Source: Streptomyces alboflavus (GTDB lineage Bacteria > Actinomycetota > Actinomycetes > Streptomycetales > Streptomycetaceae). Taken from it: a stretch of 64,000 nt of DNA. The notes beneath the pieces are model-generated. The model made no database searches, was not told the origin of the DNA, and saw nothing but the letters and a program-made list of their open reading frames with translations. Position 1 is the stretch's first letter. Every line of letters starts with the position of its first letter. The translations under genes were made by a program, and so were the position numbers. The stretch spans positions 124,001-188,000 of the forward strand of contig NZ_JNXT01000002.1 of the NCBI RefSeq assembly GCF_000716675.1, in the 5' to 3' direction. Positions 8,107 to 17,241 of this stretch are shown here, piece by piece.

Positions 8107-9618
8107 GTGACCCTGTTGAACGAGCCCAGAACGCGCCGCAGACGACTGGGAGTTGCCGCGGCCGCGGCCGGGCTGCTGGCCGCTCTGCTGACCGCGGCGC
8201 CCGCCGGGGCGACCCCGGACCCGGGTGACACCCCCAAGGCCCCCAAGAAGGTGTCGAAGAGCGACGCCGAGGACACCAGGAAGGCGATATCCGACGGCGA
8301 GATCCCGGCGCCGGACGAGATCGTCCACTCCGACAACATCGAGCACCTGGCGAACATCCCCAAGGACGCGCTGCCCGGGACCAACTCGGACCTCGCCTTC
8401 CAGGGCAAGTACGCCTTCGCGGGCAACTACGACGGCTTCCGCGTCTTCGACATCAGCAACCCGAAGAAGCCGAAGACGGTCGCTCAGGTCCTCTGTCCCG
8501 GGTCGCAGAACGACGTGTCGGTCTCCGGCGACCTGCTGTTCCTGTCGACGGACTCCTCGCGCAGCGACAGCTCCTGCTCCAGCACGACGCAGCCCGCCAC
8601 GGAGAAGTCGTCCTGGGAGGGCATGAAGGTCTTCGACATCAGCGACAAGCGGAACCCGCGCTACGTCGCCGCCGTCGAGACCGCCTGCGGCTCGCACACC
8701 CACACGCTGGTCCCCGAGCGCCGCAACGTCTACGTGTACGTCTCCTCGTACGCCCCGAGCGCGTCGTTCCCCGACTGCCAGCCGCCGCACGACGGCATCT
8801 CCGTCATCAAGGTGCCGCGCAAGGCCCCGCACAAGGCCGAGGTCGTCGGCTTCCCCGTGCTGTTCCCGGGCGAGGGCCCGGACGGCGGCGGCAACCCGGG
8901 CGGGCCCACCAACCCGGGCGTCTCCAAGACCACCGGCTGCCACGACATCACGGTCCTGCCCTCCAAGGACCTGGCGGCGGGTGCCTGCATGGGTGACGGC
9001 ATCCTGTTCTCCATCAAGGATCCCGAACGCCCGAAGGTGATCGACCGCGTCCAGGACAACGTGAACTTCGCGTTCTGGCACTCGGCGACCTTCAACCAGC
9101 GCGCCGACAAGGTCGTGTTCACCGACGAGCTGGGCGGTGGCGGAGGCGCCACCTGCAACGCCGAGACCGGTCCGAACCGCGGTGCCGACGGCATCTACGA
9201 GATCAAGGGCCGGGGCGACAAGCGCAAGCTCGCCTTCAAGAGCTACTTCAAGATCCCGCGCCACCAGGCCGACACCGAGAACTGCGTCGCCCACAACGCC
9301 TCGCTGATCCCCGTCAAGGGCAAGGACCTCATGGTCCAGGCCTGGTACCAGGGCGGCATCTCCGTCTGGGACTTCACCCGCTCGACCAAGCCCAAGGAGA
9401 TCGCCTACTTCGAGCGCGGTCCCCTCTCCGCCGACCAGCTCGTCGGCGGCGGCTCCTGGTCGGCCTACTACTACAACGGCCACATCTACTCGAACGACAT
9501 GGTCAAGGGCTTCGACGTACTGAAGCTCAACGACAAGCGCACCAAGCCCGCCGAGCGGGTCCGGCTGCGTGAGCTGAACGTGCAGACGCAGCCGGACTAC
9601 TTCGGCTGGAACGACTGA
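8107..9618 (+). CDS. LVIVD-repeat secreted protein (beta-propeller)
   Basis: 503 residues with an N-terminal signal peptide (RRRRLGVAAAAAGLLAALLTAAPAGA). Repeated blade motifs such as GFRVFDISNPKKPKTVAQV and GMKVFDISDKRNPRYVAAV are of the LVIVD type and predict an extracellular beta-propeller. HDIT, HSATF and HNAS segments recur and could bind metal. The enzymatic role is unknown. The GTG start at 8107 has GGGAGG upstream. The divergent DUF305 lipoprotein gene suggests a shared envelope function. Confidence 0.85.
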   Translation: MTLLNEPRTRRRRLGVAAAAAGLLAALLTAAPAGATPDPGDTPKAPKKVSKSDAEDTRKAISDGEIPAPDEIVHSDNIEHLANIPKDALPGTNSDLAFQGKYAFAGNYDGFRVFDISNPKKPKTVAQVLCPGSQNDVSVSGDLLFLSTDSSRSDSSCSSTTQPATEKSSWEGMKVFDISDKRNPRYVAAVETACGSHTHTLVPERRNVYVYVSSYAPSASFPDCQPPHDGISVIKVPRKAPHKAEVVGFPVLFPGEGPDGGGNPGGPTNPGVSKTTGCHDITVLPSKDLAAGACMGDGILFSIKDPERPKVIDRVQDNVNFAFWHSATFNQRADKVVFTDELGGGGGATCNAETGPNRGADGIYEIKGRGDKRKLAFKSYFKIPRHQADTENCVAHNASLIPVKGKDLMVQAWYQGGISVWDFTRSTKPKEIAYFERGPLSADQLVGGGSWSAYYYNGHIYSNDMVKGFDVLKLNDKRTKPAERVRLRELNVQTQPDYFGWND

Positions 9619-9643
9619 CCGACGCGCGGGGCAGCACTGCCCG

Positions 9644-9673
9644 GGGGCCGTCCGGCGGATGCCGGGCGGCCCC
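9644..9673 (+). terminator. Rho-independent-like terminator
   Basis: 13-bp stem (GGGGCCGTCCGGC / GCCGGGCGGCCCC, one G-T pair), 4-nt loop, followed by TTTC. Confidence 0.75.
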
Positions 9674-9732
9674 TTTCGCTCTCCGTGGCGAGGTGCGGGT
9701 GGCGGAGGCCCGGCGATGGCTTGGCCCGCTGG

Positions 9733-10026
9733 TCAGTCGACGCCTTCGACGATGCGGAAGTCGCGCTCGAAGCCGTCGGGGAGGGCCGTCAGCGCCTTCT
9801 GGTATGCCTCGCTCTCGTAGACCGCGACCGCCTGTTCGAAGCCGTCGAACTCGATCAGAACGACGCGTTCGTTGATTCCGGCCTCGTGGGCGACGACTCG
9901 ACCGAAATTGGACAGGACGCGCCCGCCGCCGTCCCGGACAGCCAGACCCGCCAGCTCGTTGTAGTCGGTCAGCCCCTCAGGGTCGGACACGGCGGGGTAG
10001 ACACTGACCCAGTAGCCCTTGGCCAT
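9733..10026 (-). CDS. DUF1330 domain protein
   Basis: 97 residues. AKGYWVSVYPAVSDPEGLTDY, FGRVVAHEAGINERVVLIEFDGFEQAVAVYESEAYQKAL is the dimeric alpha/beta-barrel DUF1330 fold. Function unknown; members are small cytoplasmic proteins. The ATG at 10026 has AGGAGG upstream; the frame extends 9 codons further without a better start. It is divergent from the GlxA-type regulator, a common context that suggests regulation by it. Confidence 0.85.
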   Translation of the reverse strand: MAKGYWVSVYPAVSDPEGLTDYNELAGLAVRDGGGRVLSNFGRVVAHEAGINERVVLIEFDGFEQAVAVYESEAYQKALTALPDGFERDFRIVEGVD

Positions 10027-10148
10027 GGAAACCTCCTGTGCTCGGCCGGACACGCCCGACGTCGAATCGACACTCGGATCTCTCGATCCTTGCCGTTCGG
10101 GCCGGCCTCGACCATGGCAGAAAGGTCAGCCTCCGATACATTCTCGCC

Positions 10149-11159
10149 ATGCCCGCCCACCATGCCGCCCCCGGCACTCCCGGCGCCCACAAGGTGGTCG
10201 TCCTCGTGGTCGACGGGGTCTACCCCTTCGAACTCGGCATCCCTCACCACGTCCTGGGCTCCGCCGGTGGCCGCTACGAGGTCGTGACTGCGGGCGTGGA
10301 CGGAAAGCCCGTGCGCACCGTCTCGGACCTGACCGTCACACCCGGGCGCGGCCCCGAGGCCCTGGCCGAGGCGGACACCGTGATCATCCCTGGTTACGCC
10401 CTCACTCGGGCCCCGACCGCCGCCACGGACTCCAAGGCCCTGGACGCGCTTTCCAGGGTCCGGCCCGGCACCCGTCTGGTGTCGATCTGCAGCGGTGCCT
10501 TCCTGCTGGCCGGCACCGGACTCCTCGACGGGCGTCGGGCCACCACCCACTGGGCGCTCAGCGACCACTTCCGGGAACGGTTCCCCCGGGTCGAGCTCGA
10601 CGCCGGAGTTCTTTTCGTCGACCACGGTGACGTGTTGACCTCGGCGGGGGCGGCCAGCGGCTTCGACGTGTGCCTGCATCTGCTGCGCCAGGACCACGGC
10701 ACCGAGGTCGCCAACCAGGCCGCCCGCTTCTGCGTCGTGCCGCCGTACCGGGACGGCGGGCAGGCACAGTACATCGAGCGGCCACTGCCGCCGACGGGTG
10801 CGACCGGCACCGGGCCGACCCGCGACTGGGCCTTGCGGCGGCTCGAACTGCCGCTGTCGCTGGACGAGTTGGCGGCGCACGCGGCGATGAGCACCCGTAC
10901 TTTCGCCCGGCGCTTCAAGGAGGAGACCGGTCTGAGCCCCGGCCGCTGGCTGACCTCGCAGCGGCTGCGGCGGGCCCGGCACCTGCTGGAGTCCAGCGAT
11001 CTGCCGGTGGAACGCGTCGCCCACGAGGTCGGCTTCGCCACCGCCACCTCGCTGCGGCGGCACCTCGCGGCGGAGGCGGGCGTCGCCCCGTCGGCGTATC
11101 GCCGCACCTTCCGTGCCCCGGATCCGGCCGCCGACGACGCGGGCTCCCTGCCCGCCTAG
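10149..11159 (+). CDS. GlxA-type regulator (DJ-1/PfpI domain plus AraC HTH)
   Basis: 336 residues. Residues ~10-190 are a DJ-1/PfpI-like amidotransferase fold with the nucleophile-elbow motif VSICSGAFLLAGTGLLDGRRATTHW. The C-terminal ~110 residues are an AraC tandem HTH (LSLDELAAHAAMSTRTFARRFKEETGLSP, then VERVAHEVGFATATSLRRHL). It is a cytoplasmic DNA-binding activator or repressor whose ligand is unknown. The start at 10149 was chosen where the DJ-1 fold begins; the frame is open upstream to 10038. Confidence 0.9.
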   Translation: MPAHHAAPGTPGAHKVVVLVVDGVYPFELGIPHHVLGSAGGRYEVVTAGVDGKPVRTVSDLTVTPGRGPEALAEADTVIIPGYALTRAPTAATDSKALDALSRVRPGTRLVSICSGAFLLAGTGLLDGRRATTHWALSDHFRERFPRVELDAGVLFVDHGDVLTSAGAASGFDVCLHLLRQDHGTEVANQAARFCVVPPYRDGGQAQYIERPLPPTGATGTGPTRDWALRRLELPLSLDELAAHAAMSTRTFARRFKEETGLSPGRWLTSQRLRRARHLLESSDLPVERVAHEVGFATATSLRRHLAAEAGVAPSAYRRTFRAPDPAADDAGSLPA

Positions 11160-11171
11160 CCGCGGGGAGCC
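11142..11171. terminator. Hairpin overlapping the GlxA stop codon
   Basis: 10-bp stem GGCTCCCTGC / GCGGGGAGCC (one G-T pair) with a 10-nt loop, between convergent genes. Confidence 0.5.
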
Positions 11172-11284
11172 GAATGTGAGGACCGGTACCTTCGCGGTGT
11201 TCAGGGCGTGGAGCGTGAAGGTGTACGGGTGCGAGGAGCCACCCGGGCACGGGCCGAAGCGCCGGCGGGAGTTGGCGCCGCTGC

Positions 11285-14074
11285 TCATGGCAGCACCCGC
11301 ACCCTGACCGATCGCACCACCGGAGCATGCGCGTAATTGAACGCGCGGATCAGGAACGTGTGCCGCCCCGCCCGCAGTCGAGCCGTCGCCGTCAGTCCCC
11401 CGCTGTCCGCGTCGAAGCGGTGCGCGATGCGCTCGCCGTCCACCTCCACGCTGATCCGCTCCGCGTCGACGCCCGACACCGCGTCCGCGATGCGCGCCGT
11501 GAGCCGCACGGACGGGCCGGTGACCGTGGCGCCGTCCTTCGGCGTGACCTTGTCGATCACCGGGGTGAGGGCGGGCTGCCTGCCCGGCCGCTGGTGGGGC
11601 CGGTCCCGGCGGCGCTGGACGCGGGCCACGGACGGCGGCACGGCCGCACCGTCCAGGTCGGCCTCGAAGACGAGAGGGAGATCGACACCGGGGCGCACCT
11701 TCGGACCCGCCGTGACCGTGAAGTCCACGCCGACCCGCTCTCCGGGCGGCACCCGCACCCGCTCCTGACGCGGCGTCACCGCCCAGCCGCCGAAGGCCCG
11801 CCCGGACACTGTCACGGTCCGGGCGGCGGTGTGGAAGTTGTAGACGTCGACCGTCATGCGCGTGGACGCGCCGAGCCGGTAGCCCAGCGGCGGCTCCGCG
11901 TCCCCGTCCTCCTTGTGGGGCGCGGCGTTCGCGGCCGTGTACCGCTGGCTGAGGACGATGTGCTCGGCGGCGGACAGCGGTCGGGCCCGGGTGCGGTCGT
12001 CGCCCGCCGGGGGCCTCGGGCGGCGGGGCGGAGGCGCGTCGGTCACCAGGTAGAGGGGGTCGCGGGACGCGGCGACACGGACCGTGCCGTGAGCTGACCG
12101 GACCGGGGTGCCGCGCGCGGCGCCCATGATGTCGTACACGCGCGTCGCACCGTCCGGCACGGGCACGGCCACGTCCCGGGGCCTCGGCGCGCACACCACC
12201 GTGACCGTGCGCCCGGCCCCGTCCCCGAACACGAACCCGGCCGCGTGCGCCAGCAACTCCTCCAGCAGACCTACGTAGTTGGCCTCCCCGAGGAGCCCCG
12301 TCAGGGCCGCGTACGCGCTGAACGCGGGCAGCGGCTGGAAGTCGCGGCTGAGCAGCGCGAACGACACGCCCTCGTCGGTGCACGGCGGCCCGCAGAACCA
12401 GAACTGCCGCTCCGTGCCCGCCGCCAGGCTCTCCACCGTCGACAGGACGAGATAGCGGGCCTGGGTGCGCTGCGCCGCGTACGCGAGGTCCGTTCCTGGC
12501 TCGGCCGGCAGGAACGCGCCGGACTCCGTCATCCACAGCGGCGTCGTCGCCCCGAACCGCTCCCGCAGCTCCGCCTGGTCCTCCGCCGACGACGGGAAGT
12601 CCGGGTCGGTGTCGTCCAGCGCCGGATAGCCGTGGAAGCTCCACACGTCCGCGTACCGCACCACGTCGTTGTGCAGCATCAGCTCCTGGAACACGCCCCC
12701 GGCCGCAATGCCCGGAAGGACCACCGGCGGCCCGTCCTGCTGGTCCGTCATGCCCAGCGCCGCCGCCTTCACGAACGCGGCGTGCTGGTCGCCCGTGCTC
12801 GCGGTGTCGTCCACGTCCGGCTCGTTGGACAGCTGGAGCGCGTCGGACACGACCCGCTTGCCGCGGCCCGCCAGGTGCGCGCCGTAGCGGTAGGCGTGCC
12901 GCAGGTCGGCGGGCAGCGGCATGGACGTCGGCGTCAACGCCCAGTCCGGCGGGGGCGAGACGACCTCGAGGACCTTCAGACCCCGCTTCTGGAACGCCTC
13001 GACGACCGCCTCGTGCAGGCCGCTGTCGAACGGCCCGTCCGGCTCGCGCTGGGCGGCCGGCCAGGCGCTGCCGTCGCGCACGTACCGCACGCCCATCGAC
13101 TCCATGGCCGTCGCGAGGGCGGGCAGGAGGGCAGGCGGGACCAGGGCGTGCGTGAAGACGTTCACGCCGAAGCGGTTCGCCGGGCCGCGCGGAGCGCGCC
13201 GCGCGGGCAGGTGCGCGAAACAGCCGGTGACGGTGTCCTCGGGGGCCGTCGTCAGCGCCGCGACGGCACGGTAGTTGCCGGGCGGCAGCGCGGGGAGCGC
13301 GGCGTGGGCCGTCCCGGCGCCGGGCGGGACCGGGACGCGTCCGGACGCCACCTGACGGGAGTAGTAGTCGAGGACGCGGTACGTCACGGTCAGCGCGCGC
13401 GGCGCCGCGCCGTTCAGGCCGAAGCGGAGCTCCGCCGGGGCGTTCCCGCGCCAGTGCCCGAGGTTGTTCGCCGGGCCCCGCAGCCGCACCGAGCGCAGCG
13501 CGACCGGTACGGGCGTGAGCGTGAACTCGTCGAGCAGGAACCGGTATCCGTTGTAGTCGTCGAGGACCGTGGGCCCGTCGACCGTGAACGTGAGGGTGTT
13601 GACGCCGCGCCGCAGTTCCACGTCGCCGAGGGCGAGGCGCGACAGGTCGCCCCACGCTTTCGGGGACTCGTACCAGTAGGGCTGCGAACGCGTCACCGCC
13701 CACGACGCCCCGCCGTTCAGGGCGAGCCGGAAGTACGAGCCGGTCCCCTCGGTGTGCGGCTGCTCCACCGGGACCGTCGCGACGGCCTCGATCCGGTACG
13801 GCCCCGCGGTCGGGACGTCCACGGTGTACGTGGCGTACCAACCGCGCGGCGGTGGCGGGGGCTCGGCCGTGGCCAGGGCGAGAAGCGCGCCGCCCGACGC
13901 TCTCGGGTCCCGGGCCGTGGGGATGCTGGAGCGGGTCGGGGACTCGCCCCGCACGGTGATCACAGGGGCGCCCCGGTCGCGGCCGGGCGCCGTCCTCGCC
14001 GCTGCGTCCTTCGCGGTCAGGGCGAGCCCCGCGGCGAGACCTCCGGCGACGGCTGTACGTCGGTCGATGCTCAT
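11285..14074 (-). CDS. Secreted multidomain putative clan GH-A glycoside hydrolase
   Basis: 929 residues with a Tat-like signal (DRRTAVAGGLAAGLALT). Order: a jelly-roll/CBM-like domain (~70-180), a beta-rich linker domain (~190-290), a TIM barrel (~300-580) and C-terminal Ig-like domains (~720-929). In the barrel, LQLSNEPD places a Glu at about residue 418 after an Asn, and LWMTESG places a Glu at about 517; this pairing is that of acid/base and nucleophile in clan GH-A (GH5/GH39-like). The polysaccharide substrate is unknown. The ATG at 14074 gives the signal peptide directly. It is divergent from the histidine kinase gene. Confidence 0.7.
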   Translation of the reverse strand: MSIDRRTAVAGGLAAGLALTAKDAAARTAPGRDRGAPVITVRGESPTRSSIPTARDPRASGGALLALATAEPPPPPRGWYATYTVDVPTAGPYRIEAVATVPVEQPHTEGTGSYFRLALNGGASWAVTRSQPYWYESPKAWGDLSRLALGDVELRRGVNTLTFTVDGPTVLDDYNGYRFLLDEFTLTPVPVALRSVRLRGPANNLGHWRGNAPAELRFGLNGAAPRALTVTYRVLDYYSRQVASGRVPVPPGAGTAHAALPALPPGNYRAVAALTTAPEDTVTGCFAHLPARRAPRGPANRFGVNVFTHALVPPALLPALATAMESMGVRYVRDGSAWPAAQREPDGPFDSGLHEAVVEAFQKRGLKVLEVVSPPPDWALTPTSMPLPADLRHAYRYGAHLAGRGKRVVSDALQLSNEPDVDDTASTGDQHAAFVKAAALGMTDQQDGPPVVLPGIAAGGVFQELMLHNDVVRYADVWSFHGYPALDDTDPDFPSSAEDQAELRERFGATTPLWMTESGAFLPAEPGTDLAYAAQRTQARYLVLSTVESLAAGTERQFWFCGPPCTDEGVSFALLSRDFQPLPAFSAYAALTGLLGEANYVGLLEELLAHAAGFVFGDGAGRTVTVVCAPRPRDVAVPVPDGATRVYDIMGAARGTPVRSAHGTVRVAASRDPLYLVTDAPPPRRPRPPAGDDRTRARPLSAAEHIVLSQRYTAANAAPHKEDGDAEPPLGYRLGASTRMTVDVYNFHTAARTVTVSGRAFGGWAVTPRQERVRVPPGERVGVDFTVTAGPKVRPGVDLPLVFEADLDGAAVPPSVARVQRRRDRPHQRPGRQPALTPVIDKVTPKDGATVTGPSVRLTARIADAVSGVDAERISVEVDGERIAHRFDADSGGLTATARLRAGRHTFLIRAFNYAHAPVVRSVRVRVLP

Positions 14075-14154
14075 GCCTCAAGCACACCGTGGCGCGGGCG
14101 CGCGGACGTCCTGCCTGGGCAGGGAGTGGGCCCCGGCCGACCGGCCCAGGTCGC

Positions 14155-14172
14155 CTCCACCCGTGGGTGGAG
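14155..14172. promoter_or_regulatory. 18-bp perfect palindrome, possible operator
   Basis: CTCCACCC-GT-GGGTGGAG lies 24 bp before the kinase start, in the divergent region shared with the glycosidase. Candidate binding site of the cognate response regulator. Confidence 0.4.
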
Positions 14173-14195
14173 AAAGGCGCCGGTAGGGTCGGAGT

Positions 14196-16382
14196 GTGGG
14201 ACGGGGAGCGGTACGCGGATGGCCGGGGGCCGCCGACGCGGCGGTGCCCGCCGTGCTGCTCATGGGGCATGTGCTGGCGCTCGTGCTCTCGGGGGTCCTG
14301 ACCGGATCCGACGGTGGTGGCGATGGTGGTGCTGCCGGTGAGGTGGTCCCGCAGGTGCTTGTCGGGGTGTTCGCCCTGGGGGTGGCCGCCGTCTCGCTGG
14401 TGTGGCGCAGGGTGGCGCCGCTGCCGGTCTTCGGTGTGGCGCTGCTCGCCGACGGGTCGGCGGAGGCACTGCTGCCGCGGGCGGCGCTGACGCCCGCGCT
14501 GCCCTGCGCGCTGTGGGTCGCCCTGTTCTCCCTGGCCGCACACGGCTCCGCGCGGCGCGTACTCGGAGCCGCCGCCCTCGCCACCGCCGTGCTCCCCCTG
14601 CACGGGATCCCCGTGCCCGGCACCGGCGAGGGAGCGGAAGACGACACCGGAGCCGACACAGGAACCGACACAGGAACCGACACCGGAGCCGACACCGGAT
14701 TCGGTGCGGGACTCGACACCCCGGGCCCGCTGCTCGACAGCCTCGTCGCGGGCGCCCTGCTGCACCTCCTGATCGTGCTGTGCGGCACCCTCCGCAGGCA
14801 CCGCACCGCCCGTCGCGCGCAGGTCCTCACCCGCCTCGCCGCCGTGGAGCGCGAACGCCGTGCGGCGGCGCACGCCGAACGCGAACGCCTCGCCCGCGAC
14901 CTCCACGACGCCGCCGGACACCACCTCACCGCCGTCGCCGTCCAGAGCGCCGCCGCCCTCCGCCTCGCCGGCACCCGCCCCGAACTGGCCGCCGAAGCCC
15001 TGACCTCGGCCGCCGCCACCGGCCGTGACGTCCTCGCCTCGCTGGGCAGGATCGTCGCGGTCGTGGGCGACGGCACGGACGCGTCCGGCGCGCCCCACGA
15101 GTCCGTCCCCGACCTGTGCGCGGGCCTGGAACACCTCGGCCTCCCCGTCACCCGCACCACCGAGGGCCGCCCCCGCCCGCTGCCGGGCGACATCTCCGTG
15201 GCCGCGTACCGCATCGTCCAGGAGTCCCTGACGAACGCGATGCGGTACGCGGCCGGGGCGCCCGTCGCGGTCTGCCTGCGGTACGGCGCCGGGGAGCTGA
15301 CGGTCACGGTGGTCAACGAGAGGCCGACGGCCGGGCCGGCGGCGGACGGCGGGGCGCCGTCGGGCACCGGGCGAGGGCTCGCGGGGATGCGGGAGCGGGT
15401 CCATGGGGTGGGTGGAGTGCTGAGCGCCGGGCCGACAAGCGCCGGTGGATGGGGAGTTGAGGCGACCTTGCCGGTCCCGGGCGCCCGGCCCCGGGTGCGA
15501 GCCATGGTCATGGACGCGGTGCTGTACGTCCTCTGCGCCGCGCTGCCGCTCCTGCTGTCGTGCGTCGGCCCCGCCCCGCTTCTTTCCGGCCCGACCCTGC
15601 CCGAACTGGCCGTCCTCGCCGGTCTGTTGAGCGTGCACGCGGCCCCGCTGCTCCTGCGGCGGCGGGCACCGGTCACGGCCCTCGCGGCCATGCTGACGAC
15701 GACCCTCGGCTGGTCGGCGGCGGCCGCCTTCGGGCCGCTCGACTCCGACTGGCTGGGGCCGCTCGCCCTGGCGTGGACGGCGGAACTGGCCGCACTGCAC
15801 GCGGTCGCCGCGTACGGTCCGCCCCGCGTGACCTGGCCCGCCCCCGTCGCCGTCGGTGTGGTCGGCGGTGTCGCGGTCGGGCTCGCCGTGGCGGGCGATC
15901 CGGGGGAGTCGGCAGGCCCCGGCGCGGTCGCACTGCTCGCCGCCCTCGGCCTCGCCGCGGTGCCCTGGCTGCTGCCCGTCTGGGCGCTCGGCCTGCTCAC
16001 CCGGGCCCGGCGTGGCGAGGGCGGCCCCTGGGAGCGGCGGGTCCTTGACCGGGTCGCGGCGCGGGTCGGCGAGGCGGTGGCGGGGGAGCGGCGGCGGGTC
16101 GCCGCGGGCCTGCACGCCGCGGTCGTGGGGCACACCGTGGCGCTGGTACGGCACGCGGAGGCGGGTCTCGGCGGGGCCGTGGCCGTGCGGACGGCGCTGA
16201 CCGAGGTCACGGGCGGGGCGCGCGCGGCGCTCGCGGGGCTGCGGGAGCTTCTGGACGCGCTGGACGAACCGGACGCTCCGGCTCCCACCGGACCCGCGTG
16301 TGAGTCCGCGCCGACGCCCGTGTCTGTGCCTGACCCCATGCCGACCACCCGCACCCCCACCACGAAGGAAGCAGCCACATGA
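14196..16382 (+). CDS. NarL-family sensor histidine kinase with extra degenerate module
   Basis: 728 residues. About five N-terminal membrane segments, then a HisKA_3 dimerisation helix (ERERLARDLHDAAGHH; phospho-acceptor His at residue 237) and a HATPase with N-box RIVQESLTNAMRYA and TGRGLAGMRERV. After this complete kinase there are about four more membrane helices (~435-600) and a second helix resembling an H-box (RRRVAAGLHAAVVGHT, His 640) with no ATPase domain following. The segment at ~150-170 encodes a DTGADTGTDTG repeat. The GTG start has only a weak ribosome site. It overlaps the response regulator by ATGA, so the two are translationally coupled. Confidence 0.85.
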   Translation: MGRGAVRGWPGAADAAVPAVLLMGHVLALVLSGVLTGSDGGGDGGAAGEVVPQVLVGVFALGVAAVSLVWRRVAPLPVFGVALLADGSAEALLPRAALTPALPCALWVALFSLAAHGSARRVLGAAALATAVLPLHGIPVPGTGEGAEDDTGADTGTDTGTDTGADTGFGAGLDTPGPLLDSLVAGALLHLLIVLCGTLRRHRTARRAQVLTRLAAVERERRAAAHAERERLARDLHDAAGHHLTAVAVQSAAALRLAGTRPELAAEALTSAAATGRDVLASLGRIVAVVGDGTDASGAPHESVPDLCAGLEHLGLPVTRTTEGRPRPLPGDISVAAYRIVQESLTNAMRYAAGAPVAVCLRYGAGELTVTVVNERPTAGPAADGGAPSGTGRGLAGMRERVHGVGGVLSAGPTSAGGWGVEATLPVPGARPRVRAMVMDAVLYVLCAALPLLLSCVGPAPLLSGPTLPELAVLAGLLSVHAAPLLLRRRAPVTALAAMLTTTLGWSAAAAFGPLDSDWLGPLALAWTAELAALHAVAAYGPPRVTWPAPVAVGVVGGVAVGLAVAGDPGESAGPGAVALLAALGLAAVPWLLPVWALGLLTRARRGEGGPWERRVLDRVAARVGEAVAGERRRVAAGLHAAVVGHTVALVRHAEAGLGGAVAVRTALTEVTGGARAALAGLRELLDALDEPDAPAPTGPACESAPTPVSVPDPMPTTRTPTTKEAAT

Positions 16383-17056
16383 CCGTCCGAGTGCTCGTCG
16401 TGGACGACCAGTCCGTGGTCCGCGCCGGATTCGCGGCCGTCATCGACGCCGAACCCGACCTGACCGTGGTCGGCCAGGCGGCGGACGGCGGCGAGGCGCT
16501 GGAACTCGCCCGTGTCAGCCGCCCGGACGTGGTCCTGATGGACATCCGCATGCCGGGCATGGACGGGCTGACCGCGACCCGCCTGCTGACCTCGGCGGAG
16601 CCGTCCACACGGGTCCTGGTGCTCACCACGTTCCGCCGTGACGAGTACGTCTTCACCGCCCTGCGCGGCGGCGCGTCCGGATTCCTCCTGAAGGACTGCG
16701 AACCCCAGGAACTGGTCGACGCCATCCGCACGGTCGCCGCCGGCGAGGCGCTCCTCGCCCCCGAGGTCACTCGCCGCCTCATCGACGCCTTCGCCACCGG
16801 AACGGTCGGCCCGAGGGCCCGCCCCGACGGGCGGCTCGACGTCCTCACCGGGCGCGAGCGGGACGTCCTGCGGGAGGTGGCCCGCGGCCTCAGCAACCCC
16901 GAGATCGCGGCGGCCCTCGGCATCGGCCGCTCCACGGTCAAGACGCACATGAACGCCCTGCTGGCCAAGCTGTCGCTGCGGGACCGCGCGCAAGCGATCA
17001 TCTTCGCGTACGAGATCGGCCTCGTCGGCCCTGGGGACCCCCAAGTCCCCTCCTGA
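16379..17056 (+). CDS. NarL/FixJ-family response regulator
   Basis: 225 residues: a receiver domain with the phospho-acceptor Asp at residue 55 (VVLMDIRMPGMDG), LTTFRRDEYVF and the conserved Lys in FLLKD, then a LuxR-type HTH (LTGRERDVLREVARGLSNPEIAAALGIGRSTVKTHMNALLAKL). It is the partner of the overlapping kinase. Candidate targets are its own promoter region and the divergent glycosidase, inferred only from position. Confidence 0.93.
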   Translation: MTVRVLVVDDQSVVRAGFAAVIDAEPDLTVVGQAADGGEALELARVSRPDVVLMDIRMPGMDGLTATRLLTSAEPSTRVLVLTTFRRDEYVFTALRGGASGFLLKDCEPQELVDAIRTVAAGEALLAPEVTRRLIDAFATGTVGPRARPDGRLDVLTGRERDVLREVARGLSNPEIAAALGIGRSTVKTHMNALLAKLSLRDRAQAIIFAYEIGLVGPGDPQVPS

Positions 17057-17189
17057 CCCGGATGCGAGCATGTGGGACCGCCGCATCCATGAGGAAACGG
17101 GGAGAGGGGCGCAGTGGCGCAGCAGCTCATGTCGTACCGGGTGAGCTACCGGCACGGCACACCGTGGCCCGCACCTTCCGCGTCGACGG

Positions 17190-17226
17190 CCGTCCGGCCG
17201 GTTCGGGGTCCGAACCGGCCGGACGG
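17190..17226. terminator. Strong bidirectional terminator
   Basis: Perfect 17-bp stem (17190-17206 and 17210-17226) with a 3-nt loop between the response regulator and phoD, which converge. Confidence 0.8.
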
Positions 17227-17241
17227 AGCGGCACGGCTCCG

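Noticed and set aside
14640..14700. 12-bp tandem repeats encoding DTGADTGTDTG
   Set aside because: In-frame linker variation inside the histidine kinase before its last N-terminal membrane helix; not a separate element.
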